From assembly GCF_009728485.1 (NCBI RefSeq), contig NZ_VVIQ01000011.1, positions 1 through 64,000 on the forward strand: a DNA stretch of 64,000 bases. The letters are read 5' to 3'. Every line of letters begins with the position of its first letter. Position 1 is the stretch's first letter. This document shows, in pieces, positions 9,039-16,998 of the stretch. Made by a program: the position numbers and the translations under genes. The DNA is from Prevotella vespertina. GTDB taxonomy: Bacteria; Bacteroidota; Bacteroidia; Bacteroidales; Bacteroidaceae. The notes under the pieces were generated by a model. It was not told the origin of the DNA. It did not search any database and was given only the letters and a program-made list of their open reading frames with translations.

Positions 9039-9871
9039 GGCAATATTTTATAGATAGAAAATGTTCTTACGATACCCAATACAAATAGATTGCTCCACGT
9101 GTGTTGGCGTAATCCGTTCATCTTAGCCTGTTGGTAATCGCCAAGATAGCCAAGACGGAGGGTGGTGTGATGCAATGTAAAATCAATTGTAACCATCTGT
9201 CGGAGTGAAGGAGCATTGATGGGAGTTGTGAAAACGAGGTTATGATCGTAATTACCTTGTGTGAATATCTCATAATAACTCTGCCCATAATTAGGTGAGA
9301 AAGCTAATCCAATGAGTGGTATTTGTAATTCATAACGGAGACAGAAAGGCTTCTCCCAAAGGTGAAAATGATAATCAGCTGTAACATTAGGAGCGATGTT
9401 TAGTTGCCCATAAGCTTGTGCTGGATTATTGGCGTTGCTGGTGTTATAAAGGATACCAAGTCTTGTATCAATTCCTCCACCAGCTTTCAAGCGTAAGTCT
9501 CCATTGCCGATAGTCCATTTATTGATGACATATTGCCAGTTATATTGGAAGTTGTAATAGCCTCCTAATTCGTTATTATAGTCTCTTCGATTGTGTGCAT
9601 AGAGTAATTGAGCTTGATGTATCAATTCTCGTGACACCCTGCTACCATTCTCACGCACTGTATGTGAGATGTATCTAAGCTCTGTTCCGTTGTATTTCTC
9701 TTGTGATAAGTAAGTGTCGAGGACGTTAGCTGTACCGATACCCAACATTTGTGCGTTGCTTATCACCTTATTATTATATAAGGTGTCTTGGGCTTGTAAG
9801 GTTGCTGAAGAAAGTAAGAGAAACGTTATAAAGAAGTTCGTTTTACGTAAAAAGAGAGTCTTTAGTTTCAT
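9035..9871 (-). CDS. DUF3316 family outer-membrane-like protein
   Basis: 278 residues from the ATG at 9871, which begins a clean signal peptide (MKLKTLFLRK..., cleavage after TLQAQ); a longer in-frame start at 9919 adds a non-signal stretch and is less likely. The body alternates aromatic beta strands (NNELGGYYNFQYNWQYV, ADYHFHLWEKPF) and matches my memory of the Bacteroidales DUF3316 family, of unknown function and probably a small beta-barrel. It overlaps the S41 peptidase gene by four bases, pointing to a joint envelope role. Confidence 0.7.
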   Translation of the reverse strand: MKLKTLFLRKTNFFITFLLLSSATLQAQDTLYNNKVISNAQMLGIGTANVLDTYLSQEKYNGTELRYISHTVRENGSRVSRELIHQAQLLYAHNRRDYNNELGGYYNFQYNWQYVINKWTIGNGDLRLKAGGGIDTRLGILYNTSNANNPAQAYGQLNIAPNVTADYHFHLWEKPFCLRYELQIPLIGLAFSPNYGQSYYEIFTQGNYDHNLVFTTPINAPSLRQMVTIDFTLHHTTLRLGYLGDYQQAKMNGLRQHTWSNLFVLGIVRTFSIYKILP

Positions 9872-9948
9872 AGGCATAAGTTCCGTTAAAGAGAAAATCC
9901 CACTTATAGAAACATTCACATCAAGTCTCTATAAGTGGGAATATCATA

Positions 9949-12681
9949 TTATTCATCTGTAAACAAGTTGAGTTGCCCAGTTATCTCATCAATTACTTGT
10001 TGTTGAGATTTACCTGCATCAGGGTCGAGATTCTCCTCTATTGGAGTTGTTGTAGGCTCTTCTTGAGTATCACCTCCATTATCTCCCTCATCGTTATTAT
10101 CCTTCTTTTCTTCTTCTGGGAAGCGTATTGGCTCAAGTTCCTCAATCTTATCTACTTTCCAAGTGGTGAGACGTTTACCCTTAGCTTTGAATCCTTTGAT
10201 ACCAACAAATTGCTCTGCATCAAACTCTTCTGTACCTCTTGATGCATCCACTCCGCCATATGTCACTTGAATGCGAGGGTAAGCAACGTCCGTCAAGAGT
10301 ACCATTTGTGAGTTAGGATTATCTCCAATGAAGTTCTGATGACGCTTTGTTGCCTCCATTTGGAAGCGTTTCAAGTAAGGATAACCTTGATTGTCTGCAT
10401 CATAGATCACGGCTGTCCATGGTTTATCTGCAATGAATTTCTCTATGCGAAGGATGTTATCTTCGTAGTGATTGCTTGCATCGAAGTTCGTAATATAGAA
10501 CTCCCCATTCTTCAAGACGACGAGTATATTGTCTTGATCAGCGAACTCCCCGAGGAAACGACCATGCTCTTCGTAATTGATTCGGTTGATATCTGGATCA
10601 AACCAAACCTTTCGTCCGCCCAGTGTTGAGTGTCCGTGACTCTTCAATGAGATGCGATGAACGTTCTTCTTTGTGAGCAGCTTGCCTTTAGCCGTGCGTC
10701 CCTTGATAAGCACAGAAGCAAAGTCATACTCAACGAAGATGTTTTGTTTGGGCTTGTTAGGGTTCGGATCAAGGGTAATCTTTATTAGTTCGGCCTCGCC
10801 ATTAGGGTTAGCTGTGAAGTAGAAGATCCTTGATCCATCTGTACCAGAGGTTAAGTCATACTCTTTGTCACGTGTAATGGAGGTGACATTAAAGCGTTTG
10901 ATATAGTAAGGACCAGTCTTTCCATCACGATAAACAACGTTATAGATGGTGCGTTTATCATTCTTCTTGAATACCTGAAGATGTATAACTCCTTTACCCA
11001 CAAACACCTTGTCTGCAATACGAATTACCTTATACTTACCATCGCGATAGAAGATAATGACGTCATCAAGGTCTGAACAGTTTTGAACGAACTCTGCCTT
11101 CTTGAGTCCTGTACCAATGAATCCAGCCTTACTATCTATGTATAACTTCTCGTTAGCATCAACTACTTTCGCTGCAACGATGGTATCGAAGCTCTTTATC
11201 TCTGTGTGGCGAGGGTGATCCTTACCATATTTCTCCTTCAAATGAGTGAACCATTCGATGGTAACACGCACCATCTCGCTAAGATCCTTATCTATTTCTG
11301 CAATCTCAGCCTTTATCTTCTGAATGAGTTCGTCAGCCTTATCTTTATTAAATTTCAGTATTCGCTGCATCTTAATCTCCAGTAGGCGGAGGATGTCCTC
11401 ACGGGTTACTTCGCGAATAAAGGTCTTCTTATAAGGCTCTAATTTAGCATCAACAAAGGCTACAACTTCGTCTAAGTTCTTTGCAGTCTCAAACTTCCTC
11501 TCCTTATAAATACGCTCTTCAATGAAGATACGTTCCAATGAGTTATAGAAGAGTTGTTCCTCCAGTTCGTGTTTGCGAATCTCCAGCTCCATCTTCAACA
11601 ACGCCTTTGTATGTTCTACGGAATTGCGAAGAACATCGGAGATTGTCAAGAACTTAGGTTTATTGTCTTCAATGACACAACAGTTAGGAGATATGTTTAT
11701 CTCGCAATCTGTGAAGGCATAAAGGGCATCAATGGTCTTGTCACTGGACGTACCAGGGGTGAGGTGGAGTTGAATCTCAACCTCGGAGGCGGTCATATCC
11801 TCCACTTTACGAACCTTAATCTTACCTTTCTCTACTGCTTTGGTGATTGATTCTTGAAGTGAGTTAGCCGTCTTGGTGAAAGGAACCTCACGTATGACGA
11901 GGGTCTTGTTATCAAGTTTCTCTATCTTAGCACGTACCTTTAATACACCACCACGCTGTCCGTCATTATACTTCGCAGCATCAATACTTCCGCCAGTAGG
12001 GAAGTCTGGATAGAGATGAAAGTCCTCATTCCGTAAGTATTGCACTGCTGCTTCACAGATGTCATTGAGGTTGTGAGGAAGAATCTTTGATGATAACCCT
12101 ACGGCGATACCCTCCGCTCCTTGTGCAAGAAGTAATGGGAACTTCACAGGAAGTGTGATAGGCTCTTTGTTACGACCATCGTATGAGAGTTGCCATTCGG
12201 TTGTCTTAGGATTAAAAACAGTTTCCAAGGCAAACTTGGATAGGCGAGCTTCAATGTAACGAGGCGCAGCTGCACGGTCACCAGTAAGTATATTGCCCCA
12301 ATTCCCTTGTGTGTCAATGAGCAAATCCTTCTGTCCTAACTGCACCAAAGCGTCTCCGATGGATGCATCGCCGTGTGGATGGAACTGCATGGTATGCCCA
12401 ACAATGTTCGCAACCTTATTGTATCGTCCATCATCCATGCGCTTCATCGAATGGAGAATACGGCGTTGAACAGGCTTCAAACCATCTTCGATATGCGGAA
12501 CGGCACGTTCAAGGATTACATAACTGGCGTAATCTAAAAACCAATTCTTATACATACCAGAGAGGTGATGCACTGCTGCAGCGTCAAACCTGTCGGCAGG
12601 TTTGTAGTCAGAATGAGTTTCCTTTCCTTGCACCTCATCGGCAGGAGTCAGCTCGTCCATGTCTTTTATTTCGTCATCCAT
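9949..12681 (-). CDS. parC: DNA topoisomerase IV subunit A
   Basis: 910-residue type IIA topoisomerase A subunit, which decatenates daughter chromosomes with ParE. The catalytic tyrosine is in AAPRYIEARL near residue 137; the QLGQKDLLIDTQGNWG block precedes it. A coiled region (about 390-490) leads to a beta-propeller C-terminal domain with repeats such as GTGLKKAEFVQNC. The last ~50 residues are acidic (EEEKKDNNDEGDNGG). The length and C-terminus match the Bacteroidota ParC rather than GyrA, which normally has canonical GQRG boxes. No parE is next to it. It lies 78 bases from the end of the preceding convergent gene start. Confidence 0.9.
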   Translation of the reverse strand: MDDEIKDMDELTPADEVQGKETHSDYKPADRFDAAAVHHLSGMYKNWFLDYASYVILERAVPHIEDGLKPVQRRILHSMKRMDDGRYNKVANIVGHTMQFHPHGDASIGDALVQLGQKDLLIDTQGNWGNILTGDRAAAPRYIEARLSKFALETVFNPKTTEWQLSYDGRNKEPITLPVKFPLLLAQGAEGIAVGLSSKILPHNLNDICEAAVQYLRNEDFHLYPDFPTGGSIDAAKYNDGQRGGVLKVRAKIEKLDNKTLVIREVPFTKTANSLQESITKAVEKGKIKVRKVEDMTASEVEIQLHLTPGTSSDKTIDALYAFTDCEINISPNCCVIEDNKPKFLTISDVLRNSVEHTKALLKMELEIRKHELEEQLFYNSLERIFIEERIYKERKFETAKNLDEVVAFVDAKLEPYKKTFIREVTREDILRLLEIKMQRILKFNKDKADELIQKIKAEIAEIDKDLSEMVRVTIEWFTHLKEKYGKDHPRHTEIKSFDTIVAAKVVDANEKLYIDSKAGFIGTGLKKAEFVQNCSDLDDVIIFYRDGKYKVIRIADKVFVGKGVIHLQVFKKNDKRTIYNVVYRDGKTGPYYIKRFNVTSITRDKEYDLTSGTDGSRIFYFTANPNGEAELIKITLDPNPNKPKQNIFVEYDFASVLIKGRTAKGKLLTKKNVHRISLKSHGHSTLGGRKVWFDPDINRINYEEHGRFLGEFADQDNILVVLKNGEFYITNFDASNHYEDNILRIEKFIADKPWTAVIYDADNQGYPYLKRFQMEATKRHQNFIGDNPNSQMVLLTDVAYPRIQVTYGGVDASRGTEEFDAEQFVGIKGFKAKGKRLTTWKVDKIEELEPIRFPEEEKKDNNDEGDNGGDTQEEPTTTPIEENLDPDAGKSQQQVIDEITGQLNLFTDE

Positions 12682-12787
12682 ATTGTCGTTGTTGTTGTGT
12701 AGCTAAGACATCCCTAGCTTCGTGTGACTGCAAATGTACGAAAAAAAAAGATATTAACTTCCTATTTAAACAATTTATTCCCGCTTG

Positions 12788-12940
12788 AAGACATAGTAGC
12801 TGCTTTAAAAGACATAGTAACAAAAGAACAAGATGTTAGTAACATAGTCATGTGTTCTTTTGTTACTATGTCTCCAGAACTTATGTCATTGAGAAATATG
12901 TCTCTTTGCTGTCTAAAACCATGTTCCTCTGTCTCACACA
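12788..12940. repeat. AGACATAGTAAC repeat cluster with 21-bp inverted repeat
   Basis: GACATAG occurs at 12790 and 12811 (period 21). The stretch at 12810-12830 has a perfect 21-base reverse complement at 12853-12873. Further TATGTC/TGTCT motifs continue to ~12935. Related motifs recur upstream of glyS and at 44569-44722. Confidence 0.7.
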
Positions 12941-12943
12941 AAA

Positions 12944-12998
12944 GCCCCACCCCGTTAGGCGCCCCCCTCTCTGTAGGAGAGGGGCTGGGGGTGAGGCC
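12944..12998. repeat. GGGGTGAGGC palindromic element
   Basis: GCCCCACCCC and GGGGGTGAGGC arms enclose a CCCCTCTC/GAGAGGGG stem. It resembles the terminator at 5845-5894 but has no T run. Confidence 0.7.
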
Positions 12999-13148
12999 AT
13001 ACCACGGAAGCGAGAGAACCAAATTAATACACTAGTTTTGAAAGACATTAATTTCACAATTAATATAATCGATTGTCTTATTACAGAACGATTGATACCC
13101 TGAATCAATCTAAAAAAGCTCCCGTGGTATAGAAGCCGACCCTAAAGA

Positions 13149-13268
13149 AAAGCCTCCCCAAGCCCCTCCAAAGGAGGGGATGTCTTTAATCCGCTCACAT
13201 ATCTCTAGTTGTTTCAAACTATATCCAATAAAGACATCCCCTCCTTTGGAGGGGCTTGGGGAGGCTTT
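13149..13268. repeat. Perfect 40-bp inverted repeat with 40-bp spacer
   Basis: 13149-13188 and 13229-13268 are exact reverse complements. Each arm itself contains CCCCTCC AAA GGAGGGG, so either a long hairpin or two small ones can form. A diverged partial copy (AAAGCCTCCCTAAGCCC) is at ~61051-61067 beside the sprA start. Confidence 0.85.
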
Positions 13269-13282
13269 CTTGGGTGGGACTT

Positions 13283-13741
13283 TTACCCTGCCTGTGGTCC
13301 AGGGTGTTCTTCACTCCCCTCGCCTTTTGGAGAGGGGGCGGGGGTGAGGCTTTTTTCCTCTTCATCTTTCTTCCTCAACGATTCGTAGGAGTTTGCAGCC
13401 AACTCTCGCTTCAATTCTGTGCCAGGTGTGAAGACCACACGAGGCTTAATCGTCTCGGTCTTAAAAGCTTTTTCAGTTTCCGACCCTTTACTCGACAACG
13501 TGACACGCATTGAGCCGAAATTACCCAGCTGAATACTAAAACCATCACGGAGGTAATGAGGCAGACAATCGATGAAGTTATACAACACGTTCGACACATC
13601 ACCACGTGTCAAGGACGAACGTCCAGCAATATCACGTGCAATATCATCCAGCGACTTATGCCCTACATTTACAGGATTAGCATAATACTTCACTTCCTCT
13701 CGCTTCTGCGGATTCTTCTTTTGAACTAATTTAAATCTCAT
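13283..13741 (-). CDS. HU family DNA-binding protein with repeat-derived tail
   Basis: 152 residues. Residues ~1-120 form a Bacteroidota HU-like domain (RREEVKYYANPV-type start, LDDIARDIAGRSSLTRGDVSNVL, GFSIQLGNFGSMRVTLSSKG, VVFTPGTELKREL). Residues ~131-152 (SLTPAPSPKGEG and on) are encoded by a GGGGTGAGGC palindrome at 13312-13356 and are not part of the fold, so a mobile or duplicated repeat has replaced the normal C-terminus. It is unrelated in detail to the HU protein at 6996. Likely role: nucleoid or local DNA architecture. Confidence 0.85.
   Translation of the reverse strand: MRFKLVQKKNPQKREEVKYYANPVNVGHKSLDDIARDIAGRSSLTRGDVSNVLYNFIDCLPHYLRDGFSIQLGNFGSMRVTLSSKGSETEKAFKTETIKPRVVFTPGTELKRELAANSYESLRKKDEEEKSLTPAPSPKGEGSEEHPGPQAG
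13312..13356. repeat. GGGGTGAGGC palindrome inside a coding end
   Basis: CACTCCCCTCGCC / GGCG-rich arms with GGGGGTGAGGC and a T6 run. It lies within the last 25 codons of the HU gene. Confidence 0.75.
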
Positions 13742-13907
13742 GATTCTTAGGTTTTTAAATTATTAAATAACTATTGTTTATCATAGCGTAGGGCAGCACG
13801 CTTCCGCAGCTTTCTTCTTGCATCTTCATGCTGCCCCATTCTATTTTCTTAACTAATTTTTCTTCTTTCATCGTTTCCTCTTTCACCCTTTCAGCATCCC
13901 CCTCCTG

Positions 13908-14083
13908 CCAGATGCGTATTGCCTTGCTGCCGAATACGTATCTACGTTCTGTCAGATGCGGTGAGCGTTGCCGTTAGATACGTATCTAGCAACTGCGCAA
14001 TGCGTATCTAGCAGTTCGTAGATACGCATCCGCCAGCACGTAGATGCGGTGAGCGCAGCAACGGAATACGCATTCAGCAGAAG
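13908..14083. repeat. 22-bp tandem array, 8 units
   Basis: Eight consecutive units of exactly 22 bases, each with an AGATACGTATCTAGCA-like core (variants GATGCGTATT, GAATACGTATCTAC, GATGCGGTGAGC). Several units are palindromic around TACGTA. The array is clearly more GC-rich than its surroundings. Confidence 0.85.
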
Positions 14084-14143
14084 CTCTGTCCGTTAGGCAC
14101 TCCCACTCCTTCGAGCCGGGGTTGGGTCTTACGGCGGTTCTTT

Positions 14144-14171
14144 AGGTGTCGCCTTTTAGAGGGCGACACCT
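14144..14171 (-). other. Hairpin just after the lipoprotein stop (possible DGR cruciform)
   Basis: AGGTGTCGCC and GGCGACACCT form a perfect 10-bp stem with an 8-base loop, 21 bases after the stop codon at 14193. No T run follows in the direction of transcription, which argues against a simple terminator. Diversity-generating retroelement targets often carry such a GC-rich hairpin right behind the variable region. Confidence 0.55.
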
Positions 14172-14192
14172 GTAAAGGGACAATCGTGAGGA

Positions 14193-15800
14193 CTACTGAA
14201 AAGCCTCTGCCCTGTACCCGTTGTGGCGATAGTCTCTGCCCACGTCGACGTGCCCACTGCCGAAGTATATGTAGTACGCTTCGTTTCTGTACAATGGGAA
14301 AGCACTCGACGACCAATAGCGGCTGTAGCTGCCAACGCGGGTCAGCTGACCATAGTTGCCGTACCAACCCAAGGCGGGCAGGTAGAAGTAATTACCTGCA
14401 TCGGCTGCGGAAGGGAGACCTGAATTGTTGATGCTACTATTGATGTTGCTATAGTACTTGTATGTGGTACGTAAGTCAGTTGTACCGTCAGCAGATTTCT
14501 CGGTATTGTAATTACCCTCTGCTAGTAGTACAGACTTCTTCTTAAACCACATGCCACCTTTATATAAATGACCCATAGTAGTCCATAACTCGTCTTTGTC
14601 CCAACGAGGATCGCCGTACATGCAATACCAAGACATCTCGTTTGCGTTTGGAAGATCTTTACATGAAGTGTGGGTAGCAGGGTTACTTACGCCATAACCT
14701 GGATAATTCTCGTTGTACCAACGAGCACTGTTACTCTGAGGGTAATTTGGGGATTCGTTGGTGTTTCGTGTTGGCTGACCTGTGTTTCCAGGCAAGTTCT
14801 TTGTCCATTCGAACCCTTCCCAAAACTGCTTTTCAGCATCCCACATGTAATAATGGTCGCCGTCGTAATTCTTTATTTGTAGGTCTGCTTCCATGTTGAC
14901 ATATTCATTCTTTGCAAAGGTATGAGAAGGAATGATCTTAGTAATTGTTCCCTCTACCTGTGTTGCAACATCTTTTACCCAGTAACGGATTCGTAAAGTG
15001 TGTGTGCCAGGCTTGATAACCATGTAAGCACCATTGGTTGTTAGGCTGGCAGAAGTGTTTGACAATGGGAAACCATTCTGGTATGTACTACCATAGTCGC
15101 CTTTTGTTGTAAGTTCTATCTTATTTCCTGAACCTGTACCGGTCAATGCACCTGTATTTGTTTCAGCCGTTGGGTCAAGGGTGTAGGTATCTGTGATGTC
15201 ATTATCTGATGTCACTTCTATTTTCGTAAGGTAGCAATACTTTAGTACATCATTGCTTGTATAAGGCTTAAAAACAAGGTAAGCAGCCTTGTGGTCGAGT
15301 GCGAACTCGAACTCGTGGCTTGTAGCATTGCGTGTTGCCTTAGCTATACCGCAATCACCTGATGCACCAAAGTGAGCAGTGGTGTTAGGCTCTGTCTGTG
15401 TTTGATTCGCAGAGATGGTTACTTGGTCTTGATTACCATTCTTACCTGGATAATAAACTTCGTATGAAGATTTGGCGGTGTATTTACCAGGCATTAAGAA
15501 CTTGAAAGAGGCGGTCTTGTCCGTTGGCGAGTTGCTACTTTGCTTCCAATTGCCACTATCATCCTTTACCCAAATCTTATCGCCTGCTTCCCAATAAAAT
15601 GTACCATCTGCCTCCATGGTTGTACGTGTTGCAGGTTCGCCAGTGCTGAATGCGGTTAAGCCTTTATCGTCAGTGGAGGTCTTGCCGTTCTGTGCTAAAT
15701 CATCATTCGCACAAGAGGCAAAGGCTAATGTTAAACCACACACGACAGCCAAAGACGCTAGTCGTGTGATGATTGAATGTCGTTTCATTGTTTTCTTCAT
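14193..15800 (-). CDS. Fimbrillin-like surface lipoprotein with variable lectin-like end
   Basis: 535-residue lipoprotein (lipobox LAFASC near residue 29). Residues ~45-310 resemble the fimbrillin/Mfa-like beta domains of Bacteroidales (ATRTTMEADGTFYWEAGDKIWVKDD, then KAAYLVFKP). The last ~70 residues are a C-type-lectin or FISUMP-like module: YFYLPALGW, RYWSSSAFP, AYYIYFGSG, ending NGYRAEAFQ. In this end most surface positions use NNC codons (TAC, GGC, CAC, GAC, CGC, AAC), and GC content rises, as expected of adenine-targeted diversification. It follows a 70-residue gene by 33 bases. It is probably outer-membrane exposed and binds ligands or partner cells. Confidence 0.7.
   Translation of the reverse strand: MKKTMKRHSIITRLASLAVVCGLTLAFASCANDDLAQNGKTSTDDKGLTAFSTGEPATRTTMEADGTFYWEAGDKIWVKDDSGNWKQSSNSPTDKTASFKFLMPGKYTAKSSYEVYYPGKNGNQDQVTISANQTQTEPNTTAHFGASGDCGIAKATRNATSHEFEFALDHKAAYLVFKPYTSNDVLKYCYLTKIEVTSDNDITDTYTLDPTAETNTGALTGTGSGNKIELTTKGDYGSTYQNGFPLSNTSASLTTNGAYMVIKPGTHTLRIRYWVKDVATQVEGTITKIIPSHTFAKNEYVNMEADLQIKNYDGDHYYMWDAEKQFWEGFEWTKNLPGNTGQPTRNTNESPNYPQSNSARWYNENYPGYGVSNPATHTSCKDLPNANEMSWYCMYGDPRWDKDELWTTMGHLYKGGMWFKKKSVLLAEGNYNTEKSADGTTDLRTTYKYYSNINSSINNSGLPSAADAGNYFYLPALGWYGNYGQLTRVGSYSRYWSSSAFPLYRNEAYYIYFGSGHVDVGRDYRHNGYRAEAFQ
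14196..14380 (-). other. Candidate DGR variable region
   Basis: Codes for the C-terminal lectin-like segment. Reading back from the stop, the codons at presumed exposed sites include TAC, AAC, CAC, CGC, GAC, GGC, GAC, CAC, GGC, TAC, TAC and TAC, i.e. AAC changed at one or both A positions. No reverse transcriptase or template repeat is seen in this window, so the engine would have to be elsewhere. Confidence 0.5.
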
Positions 15801-15833
15801 TTTTACTTAGTTCTCTTTGTTAATAACTCTCTT

Positions 15834-16046
15834 TTAGTCTTCCCAAGCGGAAAAATCGTCTTCGTTCTCATTGTCAGCCCCCTGCCATGCTGGTGCTTGC
15901 TTAGCACTGCTGATGGTTCCTCCAGGTGTTGCTGGGTTATGCTGACCATTAAAAGGAGACCCCGCCATTAAATTAGTGGTTTCGTTTACCTGAACTATTA
16001 CGCAATTAGGTGCAGAATAATTCTTCTTTTGTTTCTTTTTCTCCAT
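15834..16046 (-). CDS. Small Prevotella-type protein, unknown function
   Basis: 70 residues, no signal peptide. It starts with a basic stretch (MEKKKQKKNYSAP), then VIVQVNETTNLMAGSPFNG, a GGTISSAKQ stretch and an acidic end finishing in W-E-D. I recall similar short proteins beside surface lipoproteins in Prevotella, but no function. It lies 33 bases upstream of the fimbrillin-like gene and is probably cotranscribed with it. It could be a secretion leader-type peptide or an assembly helper; this is a guess. Confidence 0.65.
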   Translation of the reverse strand: MEKKKQKKNYSAPNCVIVQVNETTNLMAGSPFNGQHNPATPGGTISSAKQAPAWQGADNENEDDFSAWED

Positions 16047-16226
16047 TGTTTTATTGATTAAAAATAGTTGTTATTTCGTTCTTAATTTTTCTATATTTCG
16101 GTTTAGGTACGGATACAAAAAAAGAACAAAGGAAACTTCTAGAAGTCCTTTGTTTACAGGGGTTACGGCACGCTTCGCGCGCGCGTACGCGAGAAGAAAA
16201 AAATGTGTAATTTACGTCTGCTCTAC

Positions 16227-16276
<50 letters not shown>

Positions 16277-16453
16277 ACAATTATTTGGAACTACCAAATA
16301 ATTTGCTATCTTTTTCTCGTTTATTTTTCTCTCCGTATTCAATGATTCAAATGCAGATACACAATAAGCAACACCTTTATTATATAAGGCGTTGTTCGTT
16401 GTGGCTTGAATATTTAATGCTTGAATCATTATTGGGTTTATTTCTTTCGGCTG

Positions 16454-16483
16454 CAAAAGTAATAAAAGATATTAAAACAGCAA
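16454..16483 (-). promoter_or_regulatory. Promoter of the surface operon
   Basis: On the minus strand: TTG (16483-16481), 19-base spacer, TACTTTTG (16461-16454). The start would be near 16447, giving a leader of ~400 nt containing the CT tract and a hairpin (AATTATTTGG/CCAAATAATT, 16279-16303). Confidence 0.6.
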
Positions 16484-16529
16484 AGGAAACCAAAGAAAAA
16501 AAGACAGATTCGACTTAATTTCTCTAGAA

Positions 16530-16866
16530 AGAGACAGAGTAAAGCTTTAAAGACAGAGTAACAGAGGAACAAATGGATTTAGTAACAGACAAATGATTCT
16601 AAGACACAATGACAGAAAGACATATTCTTTTAATGACATATCATCCGTCGTTGACGGATTTGGTTTCCCTTCCACATATAATATGTTACTATCATCTTAT
16701 GTTCCCCTGTTTTCTGTCTTAATATGTCATTAAAAGAATATGTCTCTCTGTCATTGTGTCTACAAAATATATTATCGTTTCTTTGCCTTTAAAAATATGT
16801 CATTAAAAGAATATGTCTCTCTGTCATTGTGTCTACAAAACATATTATCGTTACTTTGTCTTTAGA
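16530..16866. repeat. GACAnAGTAAC / ATATGTC repeat region with 73-bp direct repeat
   Basis: 16721-16791 is repeated at 16794-16864 with three or four mismatches (period 73). The core of the unit, ATGTCATTAAAAGAATATGTCT, also occurs inverted at 16619-16641. Upstream, GACAGAGTAA motifs at 16533 and 16552 belong to the same style of repeat as those at 12790. Confidence 0.8.
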
Positions 16867-16998
16867 TATATGTCTCTTTGTCTGTGTAATGTAATCTGTA
16901 CTCTTGTCTTGATTTATAAAGTTTCACGCTATTAATGAACTTATTCGACTAAAAAGATGTAACTTTGCGACAAATTTATAAGGAATAAAAAGATAATT

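Larger units (their letters stand above)
12682..13282. other. Repeat-filled gap upstream of parC
   Basis: About 600 bases without a supported gene; the short frames here are built from repeats. It holds inverted GACATAGTAAC motifs (12790-12873), a GGGGTGAGGC-type palindrome (12944-12998) and a perfect 40-bp inverted repeat (13149-13268). Confidence 0.7.
13742..14192. other. Non-coding gap with GC-rich 22-bp array
   Basis: No gene is supported between the surface lipoprotein stop and the HU start. It holds the eight-unit array at 13908-14083 and the hairpin at 14144-14171. The promoter for the HU gene is not clear. Confidence 0.65.

Noticed and set aside
12724-13108. Several 75-103-codon frames upstream of parC
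   Set aside because: Built from palindromes and GACATAG repeats in both strands.
14074-14367. 97-codon minus-strand frame overlapping the lipoprotein end
   Set aside because: Overlaps the clearly coding frame and owes its length to the GC-rich variable segment.
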